Part shown: positions 1 to 10,989 of the stretch, in pieces
How positions within the stretch are numbered: the first letter of the stretch is position 1
Layout of the letters: every line of letters starts with the position of its first letter
Source of the DNA: Xanthostigma xanthostigma
Lineage: Eukaryota; Arthropoda; Insecta; Raphidioptera; Raphidiidae
Direction: 5' to 3'
NCBI GenBank assembly: GCA_963575645.1
Contig: OY754476.1
Location: 7,812,001-7,876,000 of the forward strand
DNA: 64,000 nucleotides
Notes under the pieces: generated by a model
The model's database searches: none
Seen by the model: the letters and a program-made list of their open reading frames with translations, nothing else
Told to the model about the DNA's origin: nothing
Position numbers and translations under genes: made by a program

Positions 1-1
1 T

Positions 2-70
2 AACAACAAGATGTCTGAGGATGTCGAAATAATGTCGAAGAACGTCACGAAATCGATGAAGAACAAGTAA
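2..70 (+). other. Open frame running in from the left edge, then AATAAA
   Basis: A frame is open from the window edge for 22 codons and ends at TAA (68-70). It is rich in Lys, Asn, Ser and Glu (it includes MSEDVEIMSKN). AATAAA follows at 80-85, only 10 bases after the stop. This could be the last few codons and the polyadenylation signal of an upstream gene. A 22-codon frame is easily chance, and the repeated GATGTC/GTCGAAG pattern could be a simple repeat. No family is recognised. Confidence 0.15.
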
Positions 71-148
71 CAACGAAAGAATAAATTCCTGCTTTGTATA
101 ACCTTAGTTTATTACCTTTAATTGTAATGGATCCCATGAATATTAACG

Positions 149-223
149 ATGATAATAATAAAAAATTTTCAGTTTATTAAAGAGTACTTATCAGACGTTA
201 AACAAAGATTTGAATGATAATAA
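149..223 (+). mobile_element. Tail-A retroelement stub with 10-bp target duplication
   Basis: Bases 159-213 end with the Tail-A 3' terminus (TCAGACGTTAAACAAAGATT). They lie between two exact copies of ATGATAATAA at 149-158 and 214-223. Only about 55 bases of the element are present, so it is heavily 5'-truncated. Short direct repeats around a 3' stub are the signature of target-primed reverse transcription. The AAACAAAG variant of the tail is shared with the stub at 6813-6857 and differs from the AATCAAAG variant elsewhere. Confidence 0.7.
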
Positions 224-477
224 CTTCCTTCTTGTTGAACAAAAATAAAGCACTCATTAGAATACATTAAATGTTTAAAAACTAAGCTGTAGTTATTTCA
301 CATCAAATATAAATGGTAGACACATTTCTCGTAAGTGAGATTAGATTGCTCGAACAAAAGGTTTGCCGTAAAAAACAAAGTAAAAAACATCATCGCTCAT
401 TCTACACGGACTAGTAAAAATCGGTATACTAAGTAGTAACTGAAAAACGTAACGTCCCCTCCATAAAACGTCGTCCT

Positions 478-985
478 ATAAAAGTGTCGCTCCATTTGCA
501 CGGTTTTACGCAAATAGATGTTTCACATCAAAAAGTAATCATAGTACGATTTTTTGAAGTAAAACTTCTTTACGCACGTTTGACTTGGGAAGTAAGCTAG
601 TGAATGCGTGACGAGAGCGTTACGAAAAGTGTGATCGGGCGAGGCGAACGGAAGTTGCGAGGGAGATATAAGTTAGTGAATATAGAAAAAGAGAGAGAGT
701 TACGTTTCGTATATTACTGTAGGGGCAAGAGAGAGAGGTGCGCGCGCACATTTTCTTTCTCATAATAGTTGCTGGCGTCGTAGCGTCATATGCAGCGTTC
801 CTTTAATAATGAATAAAAATAAAAAATCTATTCAAAAATATTAATTTATCAATGAAAACCGATAATAAATTTAAATATTTGTAAAAAATTAATATATGTA
901 TATACATGTATATATTATACATATATATATACATTACATATAGATAGAGCTAAAGAAGTTTTACTTCAGTCGTGTGGTCTAAAGC
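478..985. repeat. Composite of DNA-transposon-like repeats with GAAGTAAAACTTC ends
   Basis: Bases 478-547, read on the minus strand, match 27968-28060: both have GTGAAACATCTA, then AAAACCGTGCAA, then TTTTATAGGA. From 551 a second segment starts with the dyad GAAGTAAAACTTC (556-568). The inverted partner of that dyad is at 955-967 (GAAGTTTTACTTC). Between them lie a GC-richer stretch with GAGAGAG runs (about 590-780) and an AT-only stretch (820-945). A related dyad opens the element at 18310. The exact ends and superfamily are not resolved. Confidence 0.45.
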
Positions 986-1373
986 ACACTTGTTTTTTTT
1001 ACGTGAGTGTAGAAGCATCATACATCTCTTTGTAAAGAATAAGATGGAAGAAGAATATATTCTGCAGTAGCAAATAGCACAAGTTAGACCTTTTCCATGT
1101 ATGCCATAAGTCTATAAGTATAAGGAAAGTTATTGGCAACGTGACTAACAATATTGACTGTCTATTGAACCGGTAGCCTCACTATATTCAGCGAGTTGTG
1201 TGGTGAAAAAAAACGAGCCACAGGATCGAGCCTTGCGGAATTGAAGCGAAACTACTACAAGCTCGCGTATGTGTAGGAATGTGTGTATGTGTACAGCTGA
1301 ATTGGAGGATTGGAGCCGATGGCACTCTTCGGGAAGGTTTGGTTGGGAGGCTGGAGAGCCCTCACGTTCACGC

Positions 1374-1504
1374 TCACCAAAGCAAGTTGCGCAGAGTGGA
1401 TGCGCGTATAATATTGATGACGAACCAACAGTTGAAACCATGAATAAAATATTGCTTGCCGACCGTTTGCTCTCCGGTTTTGCCGCCATGTTCACATATA
1501 GTAG
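1374..1504 (-). other. Possible coding exon in a GC-richer island
   Basis: On the minus strand an AG (1506-1505) precedes a 131-nt frame ending at TGA (1376-1374), or at a GTGAGC donor just before it. Read in the phase left by the signal-peptide exon at 9995-10081, it gives an Ala, then TICEHGGKTGEQTVGKQYFI and HGFNCWF. Cysteine and glycine spacing loosely recalls small secreted cysteine-rich domains such as VWC, but no family is claimed. The upstream pyrimidine tract is weak. A second minus-strand frame over the same bases (ATG at 1495-1493, beginning MNMAAKPESKRSASNILF) is also open, so the coding frame is undecided. Confidence 0.2.
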
Positions 1505-1792
1505 CTAGATAGTCAACGAAATTATAATGTTTATCGGATAGGGTATGTCAAAGAAGGAATTTGCATTGTTTTTAAAATGGTTTTTAAATTATTATAGTCG
1601 AAAATATTCAATAATATATCCGATTCAAAAGTGAAATAAGTAAACTCGGAATAACTTTCCCATGTAAAAATAAATCTATACAAAATATATGTCATCGTCA
1701 TTTTCTAGTCATGCCATCTCATGTACTAACGAAGTATCCATATTTTAATCAAAATCGTTGAAACCTTTTTTCTTTAAAAAATTTTTTTTCCA

Positions 1793-2077
1793 GTTTTTTA
1801 TGTCAAATCTTTGATTAACGTCTGATCAGTACTCTTCAATAAATAAAATTATCGACCAATTGTTTGCTATTATTTTTTCATTAATATTTCAATATTAAAA
1901 AAGCTTAAACTAAATTACACTAAAAACTAATTACTAATTATTTTTTATGGTTTTTGGCTCAATACTGAGCAAGGTCCAAATTCGGACCGACACGTAAATT
2001 ATAATTATAATTATATATTTTTGTCAATATAAATGTCTGAAAAATTAGTCGATCATTTTATTTATTTTTTAATGTCA
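1793..2077 (-). mobile_element. Tail-A element with inverted ends
   Basis: The left end is the Tail-A terminus in reverse (AAATCTTTGATTAACGTCTG from 1806), followed by the TTCAATAAATAAAATTATCG block. The right end carries the inverted copy of that block (about 2033-2070). The interior has a decayed hammerhead-like stretch (TACTGAGCAAGGTCC, near 1962). The flanks are TTTTTTATGTCA on the left and TTTTTTAATGTCA on the right, a plausible target duplication differing by one base. Confidence 0.6.
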
Positions 2078-2234
2078 CTTTTCTCATATTTGAGCAAATA
2101 CCGATTTATAGATTTTGCCTCGAAGTGAAACCGTTCTGAACCGGCATGCAAAATTCTATCCGATAATTCCCTAAGTGCGATCGTCGGCAGATGGATATTT
2201 TTTTTAACTTTTGGATTCAAACGACAAATTTTAT

Positions 2235-2734
2235 TATTCTCTAGTAAGTAATTAATAAGAAAAATCTCAGGATTGTGGACAAAAAGTTAGATTTATTAAT
2301 GTACGACGTTTCGTCTATAGATTTAGACTTTTTCAAGTACAATATAAAAATTCAAAACAATAATTAGGAAAATAAACATTAATTACTAACCATAGCAATT
2401 AACAAAAGTTAAGGTACATAAGACAAAAACATGGCAACAAGTTTATATAACTTTCGAATTTTTATTTATTATTTTTTTTTGTTTAAATTATACATAAACT
2501 TGTTGCCATGTTTTTGTCTTATGTACCTTAACTTTTGTTAATTGCTATGGTTAGTAATTAATGTTTATTTTCATAATTATTGTTTTGAATTTTCATATTG
2601 TACTTGAAAAAGTCTAAATCTACAGACGAAACGTCGTACATTAATAAATCTAACTTTTTGTCCACAATCATGCGATTTTTCTTATTAATTATTATCTCGA
2701 TGCACACGATATCTAATACATATTCTCTAGTAAG
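2235..2734 (+). mobile_element. Pal-B foldback retroelement with exact 14-bp target duplication
   Basis: Two arms of about 200 bases (about 2253-2450 and 2490-2690) are near-perfect inverted copies around an AT-rich spacer. Each arm carries an AGTCT...AGACGAAACGTC stem that resembles a degenerate hammerhead core. The 3' side continues past the palindrome to CGATGCACACGATATCTAAT. TATTCTCTAGTAAG occurs exactly at 2235-2248 and 2721-2734, so the inserted unit is 2249-2720. A second copy of the family is at 56086-56331. The 14-bp duplication fits target-primed insertion, not a cut-and-paste MITE. It is probably Penelope-like, but no ORF was seen. Confidence 0.75.
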
Positions 2735-3162
2735 GTTTCTTGAGAATTATGGTGCTCTTTTAATTATTTGATTAATGAAAGTAACGAGTCCATTCTACGT
2801 ACTAGCTACAAGTCGTTGTTCGTAAAGTGTAGATGACGAAACATATCAACTATATACATATATAGGATGAGACAGGCTAGAATATTACGTGCAGTATACC
2901 ATACTATTTATACAGACGTTCATTTTATTTTGGTACATAGTGAAATAACACTGAGAATAGTTTTGCACGGAACTTATTACAAACTAACGTGTATCTTAAA
3001 AATAACCATATAAATTGGCCATACATTTCTAGCCAATTACTTTTTCATATCAATCATCATCAATACAGATAAATAAAATTAATATGTTTGTTTGCACTTC
3101 GCCTCGGGCATCATTGCGCGCAGTACAAGGTATCAAACTTTCGGCCAGTGTGGTGTATACTA
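2735..3162. other. No feature seen
   Basis: AT-rich sequence with short homopolymers. No coding frame, tRNA-like box or clear repeat was recognised. Confidence 0.4.
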
Positions 3163-3508
3163 TTTTTCTTCATACCTCGGTCGTAAGTACAATTATTTAA
3201 TACATTAATTATTTAAATACTTATTAATTACATAAAAACACAGATAAATTTTTAAGCAAGGGGCTTTGAGGTTATACGTAAAAACACGAATGACAGCTGT
3301 TCGCGACTATTATCTATAATATAATAGGGTTGCTATGGAAACGACATCTAAACAACAGTTCATAGGTTGTTTTTTTCTTTACTGCCGCCCGAACGTACGT
3401 ACTTCCCACATTATTGCGTGTAATCCCACCAATGCGTAAATGTTAGACTTTCTACCTTACATTATTGATGCCGAAAGTATGTACTTTCGATCGAGGTATG
3501 AAGAAAAG
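3163..3508. mobile_element. Short TIR element (MITE-like)
   Basis: TTCTTCATACCTCG opens the element at 3168, and its inverted copy closes it at 3503. The 28-base terminal inverted repeats (3163-3190 and 3481-3508) agree at about 25 positions. The interior is 290 bases with no coding capacity. A clear target duplication was not found, so the superfamily is open. Confidence 0.55.
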
Positions 3509-4777
3509 ATTTTGTTTAACAGCAAAAGGAAATCCCCCTATATCGAGTTTGTGGACAAAAGTTATTGCAATAAAACAGTAATATATAGAAATGTTAGATT
3601 AAAATAGGAATGTCGAATATCGAATAAGAAGTAAGTGGATAGCTTGCGTACTTAAAAATAATTTTGTTATGCAGCACTTGACCACCGAGTAGTTTTGTAA
3701 TAATAATTTTTCTCTAGCTTTTATATTAAACGAGCCATCAAATGAATGATAAAGTTTGACAGACCTGTATAGTATATTTTTTTTAACAAAAAATTTCAAA
3801 CACATCGACATTTGCAAATGTACGTATTACCGCAGTACCTACATCTCTTAACATCGCGATTGACAATTTAAAAAAAGATAAAAAATATTCAATAAATAAC
3901 AACATGTTAAACTCTGCAACTATGAATGTTTCAGACTTAATTTATATTTCATACTAGCCTCTCTCCTTTCTATTTTACATATTATATAAAAATAACTTTA
4001 AGTTGTCTAGATTCAGCAAATGTCACAAAATGCGCACAAAAATGTTTTGAACGCAGTCTTGTAGTTTATTTTTATACTACTTAAAGGGGTTACGCCTCCT
4101 TGATATTTTCAAAAAATCGTTTTTTTAGGGTATACATGAATTGTTTATACCCTTGAGAATATTTTAAGCTTGCAACTATTCCAAAATTCAAACTATTACC
4201 AAAGTTATAGCAATAACTAGTTCATAATATTTATTAGTCATAGTGCATTGAATCAGTTAGTTCTTTCTTTTGCGTTTTTCTCGAATCTACATTTTTCAAA
4301 ACGGTGTACACGATATCTCAAGATCTACTCAACTGATTTGTTTAAAATTTACGACACTTATTTTTTATAATATTATCTACAATGTAACATATGAATCTTT
4401 TGATCAGGTACCATGTTCAAAAGTTATAAATTTTTCAAACTCAAAATTTGGATGATAATACGAGTTTTTTTTAAAAGCAGCTGTCATTTCTACAAAAAAA
4501 TTTTGAAAATTTTTATCCTACGTCACACTAGCTATTTTTCTTTCGAATAAGAAAAAACATTTTTTATGTTTCTGACAACGCCTAATAGAGAAATCGTGTG
4601 CACCATCAGCAAGGGTATCTCCGCCATTTTTTTATTTTTTTTTAATTGTCAATATTGCAAATTGTTCTTAAACTACTATATACAGTATGGTTTTTTAAAA
4701 ACCGAACACCCTTTTATTTCTTAGAGGAAGGGTTTTCGGAAAAAAAGTTTTGGACAAAAGTTACAGGGAATCAAGGG
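3509..4777. other. Unassigned AT-rich stretch
   Basis: The only landmark is AAAGGGGTTACGCCTCC near 4083, a GC-rich start like those of some dispersed insect repeats. The rest is AT-rich, and the open frames (for example 4270-4455) show no recognisable protein. The block near 4690 (TTTTTAAAAACCGAACACCC) recurs in altered form near 55690, so part of this is repetitive. Confidence 0.35.
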
Positions 4778-4862
4778 GTACAAATGCCATATTATTATTT
4801 GACGGCATTTGTACTCTGAGGATGAAGGTAAATCCTTCGAAACGTTAGTCAATAAATGCAAA
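4778..4862 (+). repeat. Hammerhead-like motif of a Penelope-type 3' end
   Basis: An 11-bp hairpin (GTACAAATGCC at 4778-4788 with its complement at 4804-4814) leads into CTGAGGA (4816-4822). A 5-bp stem follows (GAAGG 4824-4828 with CCTTC 4834-4838), then GAAAC (4839-4843). CTGANGA, a stem, then GAAA is the hammerhead core order, and Penelope-like elements are known to carry such motifs. One extra base after CTGAGGA and the lack of a matching stem III suggest a decayed, probably inactive copy. No target duplication was located. Confidence 0.5.
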
Positions 4863-5683
4863 TTTAATACCTGTAATTTCGTTTTTCTGGATGCTTTGGC
4901 CACTGTAGACGTTGTCTACAAAATTGTTAACAACTAACTTTTGGATCGCTTGTACTTTACTTATTAATGTAATTTTTGTTACTATCAAAAGAAAATAAAA
5001 AAAATTTGTTTTATGTCGGCGTTTATATTTTGTGAAAAATCACAGGGGCTGTAAAATTATATTATAAAAACTGTGTCTGACATCTTATACTCAAAACGCT
5101 TTGAGATCACATTTTCAATCTCAATTGTGTGTAATCTGACAGCTTTCTTATTAATCGCCTAGCATTCCTTAAGCTATTGGCAGTTGCATCTTGCACGTAA
5201 GAAATTCCATTTAAGACGAAAACACCGTCAGTTGTTTGCGTAGTCTTGTCTACACACTACGCTGATAAGGTATTACATTTGATCAGGAGAGGTAATATAT
5301 AACTCATTAATTCTAATATAAAATAGTAACAGGACGTTTGTCTGTAATTGTTATGTATTTTCAGTTATTTTGTATAACACCTAGAGTCTAGACAGTCAAA
5401 ATTTTTCAGCTATTTTACACTAAAAATTATTTGAATTAAATTCAGAATTTCGGATTGTATAATAAACAATTGAGGTGTTTTGATGATTTTTAAGTAAAAA
5501 TCTTTTGGCACGTTAGGGTAAAATTGATTCATGATATTGAAAATGACAAACGTGTCGCAATGTACGTGCACCATATAGTATAATAACTGGCTGTAGAATA
5601 TTAAGCTAAAGTGGCGGCGGGGTGGTTGACTCGTAACCTAAAGGTCATAAAATTTTATTTTTAGTTGCTTTGAACTCAATAAA
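4863..5683. other. No feature seen
   Basis: AT-rich sequence. TTCTAATATAAAATAGTAACAG near 5310 recalls Helitron 5' ends but has no partner terminus, so it is not called. Confidence 0.35.
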
Positions 5684-5828
5684 CCACCAATCAATTGACA
5701 TACTTTTTATGATTCTCCCATTAATTTTGACTCAGTTGACTGAGTTGGCAAATAAGTGACGTCACAGGTTGCTATTGTCATACAAAATCAATGGAGGAAT
5801 CATAAAAAGTACGGTAATTGATTGGTGG
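5684..5828. mobile_element. 145-bp MITE
   Basis: Terminal inverted repeats of about 45 bases start with CCACCAATCAATT at 5684 and end with its complement at 5828. Both arms contain TACTTTTTATGATTC. The interior has two small dyads (TCAGTTGACTGA and GTGACGTCAC). No convincing target duplication was seen. It sits next to the hAT end that closes at 5921 and is probably nested in that element. Confidence 0.6.
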
Positions 5829-5839
5829 TGTCAACTACC

Positions 5840-5921
5840 CAATACATAAGTGTGTGTGGCCCTCAATGCTACCTCACATTTTCCTCTGTGGCCCTTGACC
5901 AGAAAAGTGTGACGACCACTG
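5840..5921 (-). mobile_element. hAT-like terminus, remnant
   Basis: Read on the minus strand from 5921 the sequence is CAGTGGTCGTCACACTTTTC, followed by GGGCCAC. This is a typical hAT terminus (CAGTGGT..., with a GGGCCAC motif just inside). The opposite end was not found. Confidence 0.45.
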
Positions 5922-6316
5922 GTTTAGAAGCTAGAGAGCTGTGATAGATAGACGGAATAATGATAACAATAAGTTTCCACCCTTTGGGTAACCCTAAAAA
6001 GGAAAAATGATATCACGGATCATAACTCAGCTTCAATGCTCTGAAGGGTATAGTTTACACTTTATGGTATAACCGAGGTTCGTATAGCGTTAGATGAAGC
6101 GTGGTTTATTTCCATCTAGCTGGCTTAATTGCACACATCCCATATATGCCATCTCTCTCATCCATCTATCCTGGATTAACAGTTCAATATTCTGTTGCCT
6201 ACTTCCTCTACCTCCAACACTGTTCCACAAATACGAGCTGTCCTCTTTTCTGCATCATCATTAATATTTCAACATTTTACAGAATTCAGTTAGAAATTCA
6301 TCAGTGATGCAAATAA

Positions 6317-6540
6317 TCAATACTAATATGCAAATAAAAAATAACGGGAACTTTGTCTGTAATTTTATTTCTTTTATAATAAATGTGTTTCCAGAATTTA
6401 TGACTGTCATTCTGTCTGTTTGTGCTTGATTTAGTTTGATACACTATCAATCAGTACTCAAGGTAATTTTCATCTGTTTAAAAAATAAGGTTCGTATTAA
6501 AACCAATATTAACACGAGCGAATCCACAGGTAAACGCTAG
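6317..6540 (+). mobile_element. Short Helitron-like element
   Basis: It starts after A with TCAATACTAATATGC and ends with GCTAG before T at 6541, as expected for Helitron insertion between A and T. The 3' hairpin is weak. It is 224 bases with no coding content. Confidence 0.45.
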
Positions 6541-6799
6541 TAATATATAATTAGACAGCTTAATGTTAGTTTCAAATATACAGAGTTGGTCGTATTTCAA
6601 CAGAAAATTGTTAACTGAAATATAAATCTAGTTTCAAATACAAAGTTGATCGTATTTCATTAAAAAATTTAAACGTATCTTCTTTGCAGTGATTATGTAA
6701 TAGATATTCTCTATGTAGTAATAACATGAAATCAAACAAATACTATAGGATCTACAGGGTGTATCACAGAAAGCCGTACATAGGGAAAACTCCCTTGTG

Positions 6800-6870
6800 C
6801 AAATTAGTTAGGCATTAAATTTATTGAGGAGTTCTAATCAGACGTTAAACAAAGATTCAAATTAGTTAGG
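6800..6870 (+). mobile_element. 45-bp Tail-A stub with exact 13-bp target duplication
   Basis: CAAATTAGTTAGG occurs at 6800-6812 and again at 6858-6870. Between them lie only 45 bases, ending in the Tail-A terminus TCAGACGTTAAACAAAGATT. It is the shortest insertion of the family in the window and among the clearest marks of target-primed integration here. Confidence 0.8.
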
Positions 6871-7199
6871 ATCAAATATTACTTTGACGACATATGAGAA
6901 TGAGTAACCATGGTAACGCTGACTAACCATTATTTTATAACAATATAATTGCTAATAATGAATAATTAGAAAAATCAGTTAAAATAATTCTTTAATATTA
7001 AATGAATTTATTTTTATTAATGAAACAATTTTTATTGACAAAATATTTTTTTACTTAATAATAACACGAAACAAAACTTAAAATAAAAAAATAAAGCAAA
7101 TGTTCAAATAAACCTCTATTTTTAATTAAGCAAACGGTTATGAAAACTTTCTCTCACTTTGTCTAACATTACTAATCTGTTCAAATAAATAAATGAAAT

Positions 7200-7510
7200 T
7201 ATTTTTTATTTGTTTCCAATTTGCCCACCCCTGGGACCAAAAGTCAAAAATAAATGTAGCCTATGTTACCCAAACTATAATAACGAAACGATTGACATTT
7301 TATTTATCAAAATCGGATGAATAGCTTAGGCGCTACGGTGGAAAATCCGTAAATACAAACATACATAGACTGCTATACTCCTATAGCCTTTCCTTTTTGG
7401 CTGCGCCGCAGTCGGATAAAAACAGTCTTTTTACTTATAGTTCCCTCAATTAAAGTCAGATCGGCTCTAAGCCTGTTTTAAACAAAAGAAGAGAAATATT
7501 TACGTAGGTT
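7200..7510 (-). repeat. Dispersed insect repeat, copy 1
   Basis: Read on the minus strand, 7200-7420 matches 38640-38870. Shared blocks include CCACCGTAGCGCCTAA, ATTCATCCGATTTTGATAAA, GGTAACATAGGCTAC and TTTTGGTCCCAG. Bases 7436-7510 match 22704-22775 on the plus strand (AGTCAGATCGG..., AAAGAAGAGAA). Both families belong to common insect repeat tails. No coding part is present. Confidence 0.55.
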
Positions 7511-8489
7511 TTGTATGTTATAATGTGTCAAACAATGTTTATTGTCTGTTGCACAACATTATAAATTTATACAAATATATTTTATTTATATTTAAACTTA
7601 TCAACTGCAAACTCAGTATGTAAAACAATATATTTTAGATAAACTAAGTTCAAATATTAAAACAGTTGTTAATTTTTATTTCCTGTAATTTTGATTTACA
7701 TCTACACAAAAAGCAAAGTACAGCCCTTACTCACAACATTATAATATTTTTACAATCTAAAAGTCAAAAATCATATCGCCAAAAAAATGAAGTAATCATT
7801 GACACATAATAAATCATCGAACTTATAAACTGACATTGACAGAATCGTCAGTAAAAAGCATCAATTTTGACACCTCATCTTCCTGTTTTATACCATTGTA
7901 ACATGAAATATAGTAGAACGAGGATAGCTGGATAAATAATGGGATAGATGATGATAAAGAATGGACGCGCTATTACAAACATGGTATTTATACACTATTA
8001 CACACAAATACATATGTATACATGTGTCCATACTATCCACCATCAATATATATAGGGTAATGTTGTCCGTTTAATTTGATACAAAACAACTCGTCCAATA
8101 AAACAAATTAGGATAAAGGTACCGGTTTCCCGACTGCTCAACGTTGATCGATCACTTTTATATTACCTATTTATAGTTGACACATTATTGCATAATGTGT
8201 TATGCAATAAAAAATGTGTTATTTTTTATGTCTCTGGTTTAGTATTTTTTTAAATATTCATTTGTAAGTGAGATACGCAACTGTTGAATGACTCAGAGAG
8301 GTTATTTTCTTTTTATTTTAATATTTGATGATTCGACAAAAGTTACTAGCATAAAAAATACATGAAGCAGTCAATGGTTGTTGCTAGATTATAAGTTTAT
8401 ATTCGTTTTTGAATTGATTTTTTTCATTTTTTAAATGACAATACTACTTATAATTGACTAGCAATAAGTACAACTAGTGTGACCTGTGC
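7511..8489. other. No feature seen
   Basis: AT-rich sequence with no recognisable gene, RNA or bounded repeat. Confidence 0.35.
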
Positions 8490-9048
8490 GAATTATTCGT
8501 ACTAAATAAGTATAATAATTATCACTTTACAATATTATTTTTTAAATATGATTGCAGGTATTCAATTCGTTTCTAATTTTACACACTGCTTATAACGTTC
8601 TTCTTTTTGTTGTATTACAATATGAAGCTCAGATGACAGATCGAAGAAATATTTTACTAAAATTGTCATATAGAGGCGCAAGTAGCAAAAGCGTTGAGCT
8701 AAGTCAGATGGCATCATGCAGCATTGCTGTGACGTTGTTCAGCGTTGCTCGCTGTTTTAAAGTTAAAACCGTCAGATAGCAGTATGCAGTATTGCGTCTG
8801 TTGTATTACAATATGAAGGTCAGATGACAGATCGAAGTGTTGACGTTGTTTCAAAATTAAAGCCGTCAGATGGCAGACGTTGTTCAGCGTTGCTGTTAAT
8901 TAATAAATTTACAAAAACAAAAGCAATAATAAATTTTTTAGTTGTCGATGTCAGTAGAGCAAGCAATTATCTGTAAAATGATATATAATTTATGTGGAGA
9001 AATTGTGAGGTTCTTTCTAAAAAGGTAGGCAAACGTCTTTAACCTTAG
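8490..9048 (+). repeat. 560-bp dispersed repeat, copy 1
   Basis: This stretch is nearly identical, in inverted orientation, to 46616-47177. It contains an internal duplication: TTGTATTACAATATGAAG then TCAGATGACAGATCGAAG occurs near 8610 and again near 8800. The 75-codon frame at 8552-8779 is conserved in both copies but resembles no known protein, so it is treated as part of the repeat. No terminal repeats or target duplication were seen, so the class is unknown. Confidence 0.65.
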
Positions 9049-9994
9049 CGTATTAATATATATGATTGCTAATACACGCTAATTGCGAGCATCTATAATT
9101 TTATAATATAACAGTATCAATTACACGGTTGAAAAGAGAATAAAAAGCTTTATCAGAATTGATAAAAAAATATCTGCGGTATTATTTAAGAAAAAAAGGT
9201 TGAATGTTGTTTCTCTAGCATATACAAAGATATCGTCACTTATTTGCCGCCATCATGTAAACAATTTCATCCCATTTATGAATATATCGGATTTGATGGA
9301 TGTTTTTAAAAATAATCAAGAGACAGGCCTGGGAAGTTATGTTTGGGACATCCTGTATATATAGAAAATACGATCTGAGATTAGTGAAAACATTCCTAAA
9401 TTAATGTTTATGGTGAAAGCATTTGAAGGACATTTTTGGCGGTTCTGACACTTTTTTTAATGAGACAGGAAAGGTATTAGGGGTGGTACTGTATATTGAA
9501 CGGAAGAACAATTCACAGATATAGTGACGTCATGAACATCCATGTCACATGTCAAGCGACCAACATTTGTCGTTAGGATCAGATCAAAATTGTGCTCATG
9601 CGCACTAAGTGGGAACGAATAATAATAATAAAAAACACAGATAGAACGGAAAGATAGTATATCAGTGTAAAGTTTTCTATTGTGAATTATATTCATCCGT
9701 CAAAACTGTTTTTATTGTCGAGAAAAAACATTCAAAAGTGCGATTTTTACTCGTTTCGTTCATAACTGCAGCGTTGTTTTTAACTTATAATTAAAAATGC
9801 TTTAAAATCTATATTTTAGTAAATCTTACAGAACGTACTTTATTATTCTCACGTTTCTATTTATTTTCACCTAATTTTCAAAGGAAAAAAAAAAAGTTTA
9901 AATGTAAAAAATTGAAAAAAATTACGGAAATTTCAATTATTATCAGAATATTTTCAATTAAGTTTCTATAGTATTGTACTATGTAAACACTTAC
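9049..9994. other. Possible intron; no further feature seen
   Basis: If the exon at 9995-10081 is real, this lies in its downstream intron on the minus strand. GGGACATCCTGTATATATAG near 9347 resembles a TA-target transposon end (compare 51556-51572) but has no partner. Confidence 0.3.
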
Positions 9995-10081
9995 CATTTA
10001 CAGCTACGGAGGCAATTGTTACCACAAAAAGCAGTGGAAAGTCCATTGATTTCCAGGAGTTTCACTCTAGCTCCATGAAAC
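9995..10081 (-). CDS. First coding exon of a secreted or membrane protein (signal peptide)
   Basis: On the minus strand the acceptor TTCTTTGATGCAG ends at 10082 and the exon runs 10081 to 9995. It opens with 35 bases of 5' UTR holding an in-frame TGA and a 4-codon upstream frame. ATG lies at 10046-10044. The 17 codons read MDFPLLFVVTIASVAVN, a short start, a hydrophobic core and small residues at the end, as in a secretory signal peptide. One more base (G) precedes a strong donor, GTAAGTGTT (9994 downward), so the intron is phase 1. A signal peptide alone in an early exon followed by a phase-1 intron is usual for insect secreted and cell-surface proteins. The protein family cannot be told from this exon. 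The next exon would lie at lower coordinates; 1374-1504 is one candidate. The ATG start is favoured by the in-frame stop just upstream. Confidence 0.6.
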
Positions 10082-10379
10082 CTGCATCAAAGAATAATAT
10101 TTTGAAAATTTTATAAAATTAAATACGATTAAAATTACTGATAAAGATATTTAATAAAGCTTTTTGGGTTTTAATGCGTTTTTATACGACCCAACATTTT
10201 TTAAGAAAGTTATAGGAAACAAAAAACTATTGAAACACAAAAAATGACACTTTATTATATCTTCAATGATCAACTAATACTGTCACTTAGGGCAATGCTT
10301 TAGCAATATTTCTCCTTTATTACTTTATTTGGTAATTCAAAATGTTATAAAATTAAGTATCTAAAGAAACTATACAAAA
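10082..10379. other. Possible upstream intron of the signal-peptide gene
   Basis: AT-rich sequence. The bases next to 10082 supply the acceptor of the exon at 9995-10081. Nothing else was recognised. Confidence 0.3.
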
Positions 10380-10989
10380 TGTCTTTTAGCCAGACTGCGG
10401 CACGCCGAGTCGAGAGGTTTACGATTATACCCAAATGTTATACTCTAGAGCTAGAACGGATAGACCAGTTTATTTTTAAAGACGATCTATGAAGCGTTTT
10501 TGAAATTTTTAATTTCCCTCCGCCGGGTCTGTCTATCTGTCTGAACGCGATAAACTCAAAAACTACCGACCGTATTTTCGAACGGTTTTCATAAATGGGC
10601 GGAGTCATGATTCAAGAGAAAGGTTTATGTGTATAATTCATTAATGTTTTGTGTAGATAGGTAGAAATATGACGATGATTGTTGAAGATGTCAGAAAAAA
10701 TCAAAACGACTGGGAACTTTTATCAAAAATGCTGCCTAATCAATTTGAGATATAACAAAATAATGTATTATTCATTTATTTATTTATTATTTATTATTTA
10801 TTATTTATTTAAAGACATAAAAGCCAGTCGGTAGAAAAACCAGAAATGACGTATGTCTATCTTTTAAGGATAGCTTACTATACCGATTTTAATGTTAAGC
10901 GCTTTTCGTGGATATCAATTTTGCAACGTAAGTTGACGAAAAAACTGCGGCAATCTACAAATTCGAGCGAAGCCGAACCGGGCCGCCAG
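10380..10989 (+). mobile_element. Helitron-related fragments
   Basis: Near 10535 the block TCTGAACGCGATAAACTC and AAAAACTACCGACCG matches the family also seen at 13404-13732. From about 10868 the 3' part of the Heli-A family follows: AAGCGCTTTTCGTGG, TTGCAACGTAAGTTGACG, AATTCGAGCGAAGCCGAACC. It ends in CCGCCAG at 10989 where intact copies have CCGCTAG. A TTATTTA microsatellite (about 10770-10812) separates the two parts. The frame at 10846-11058 is a by-product of this repeat. Confidence 0.6.

Noticed and set aside
8552-8779. 75-codon frame repeated at 46837-47115 as a protein gene
   Set aside because: Conservation is explained by the repeat being nearly identical overall; no selection on the frame can be shown from two copies.
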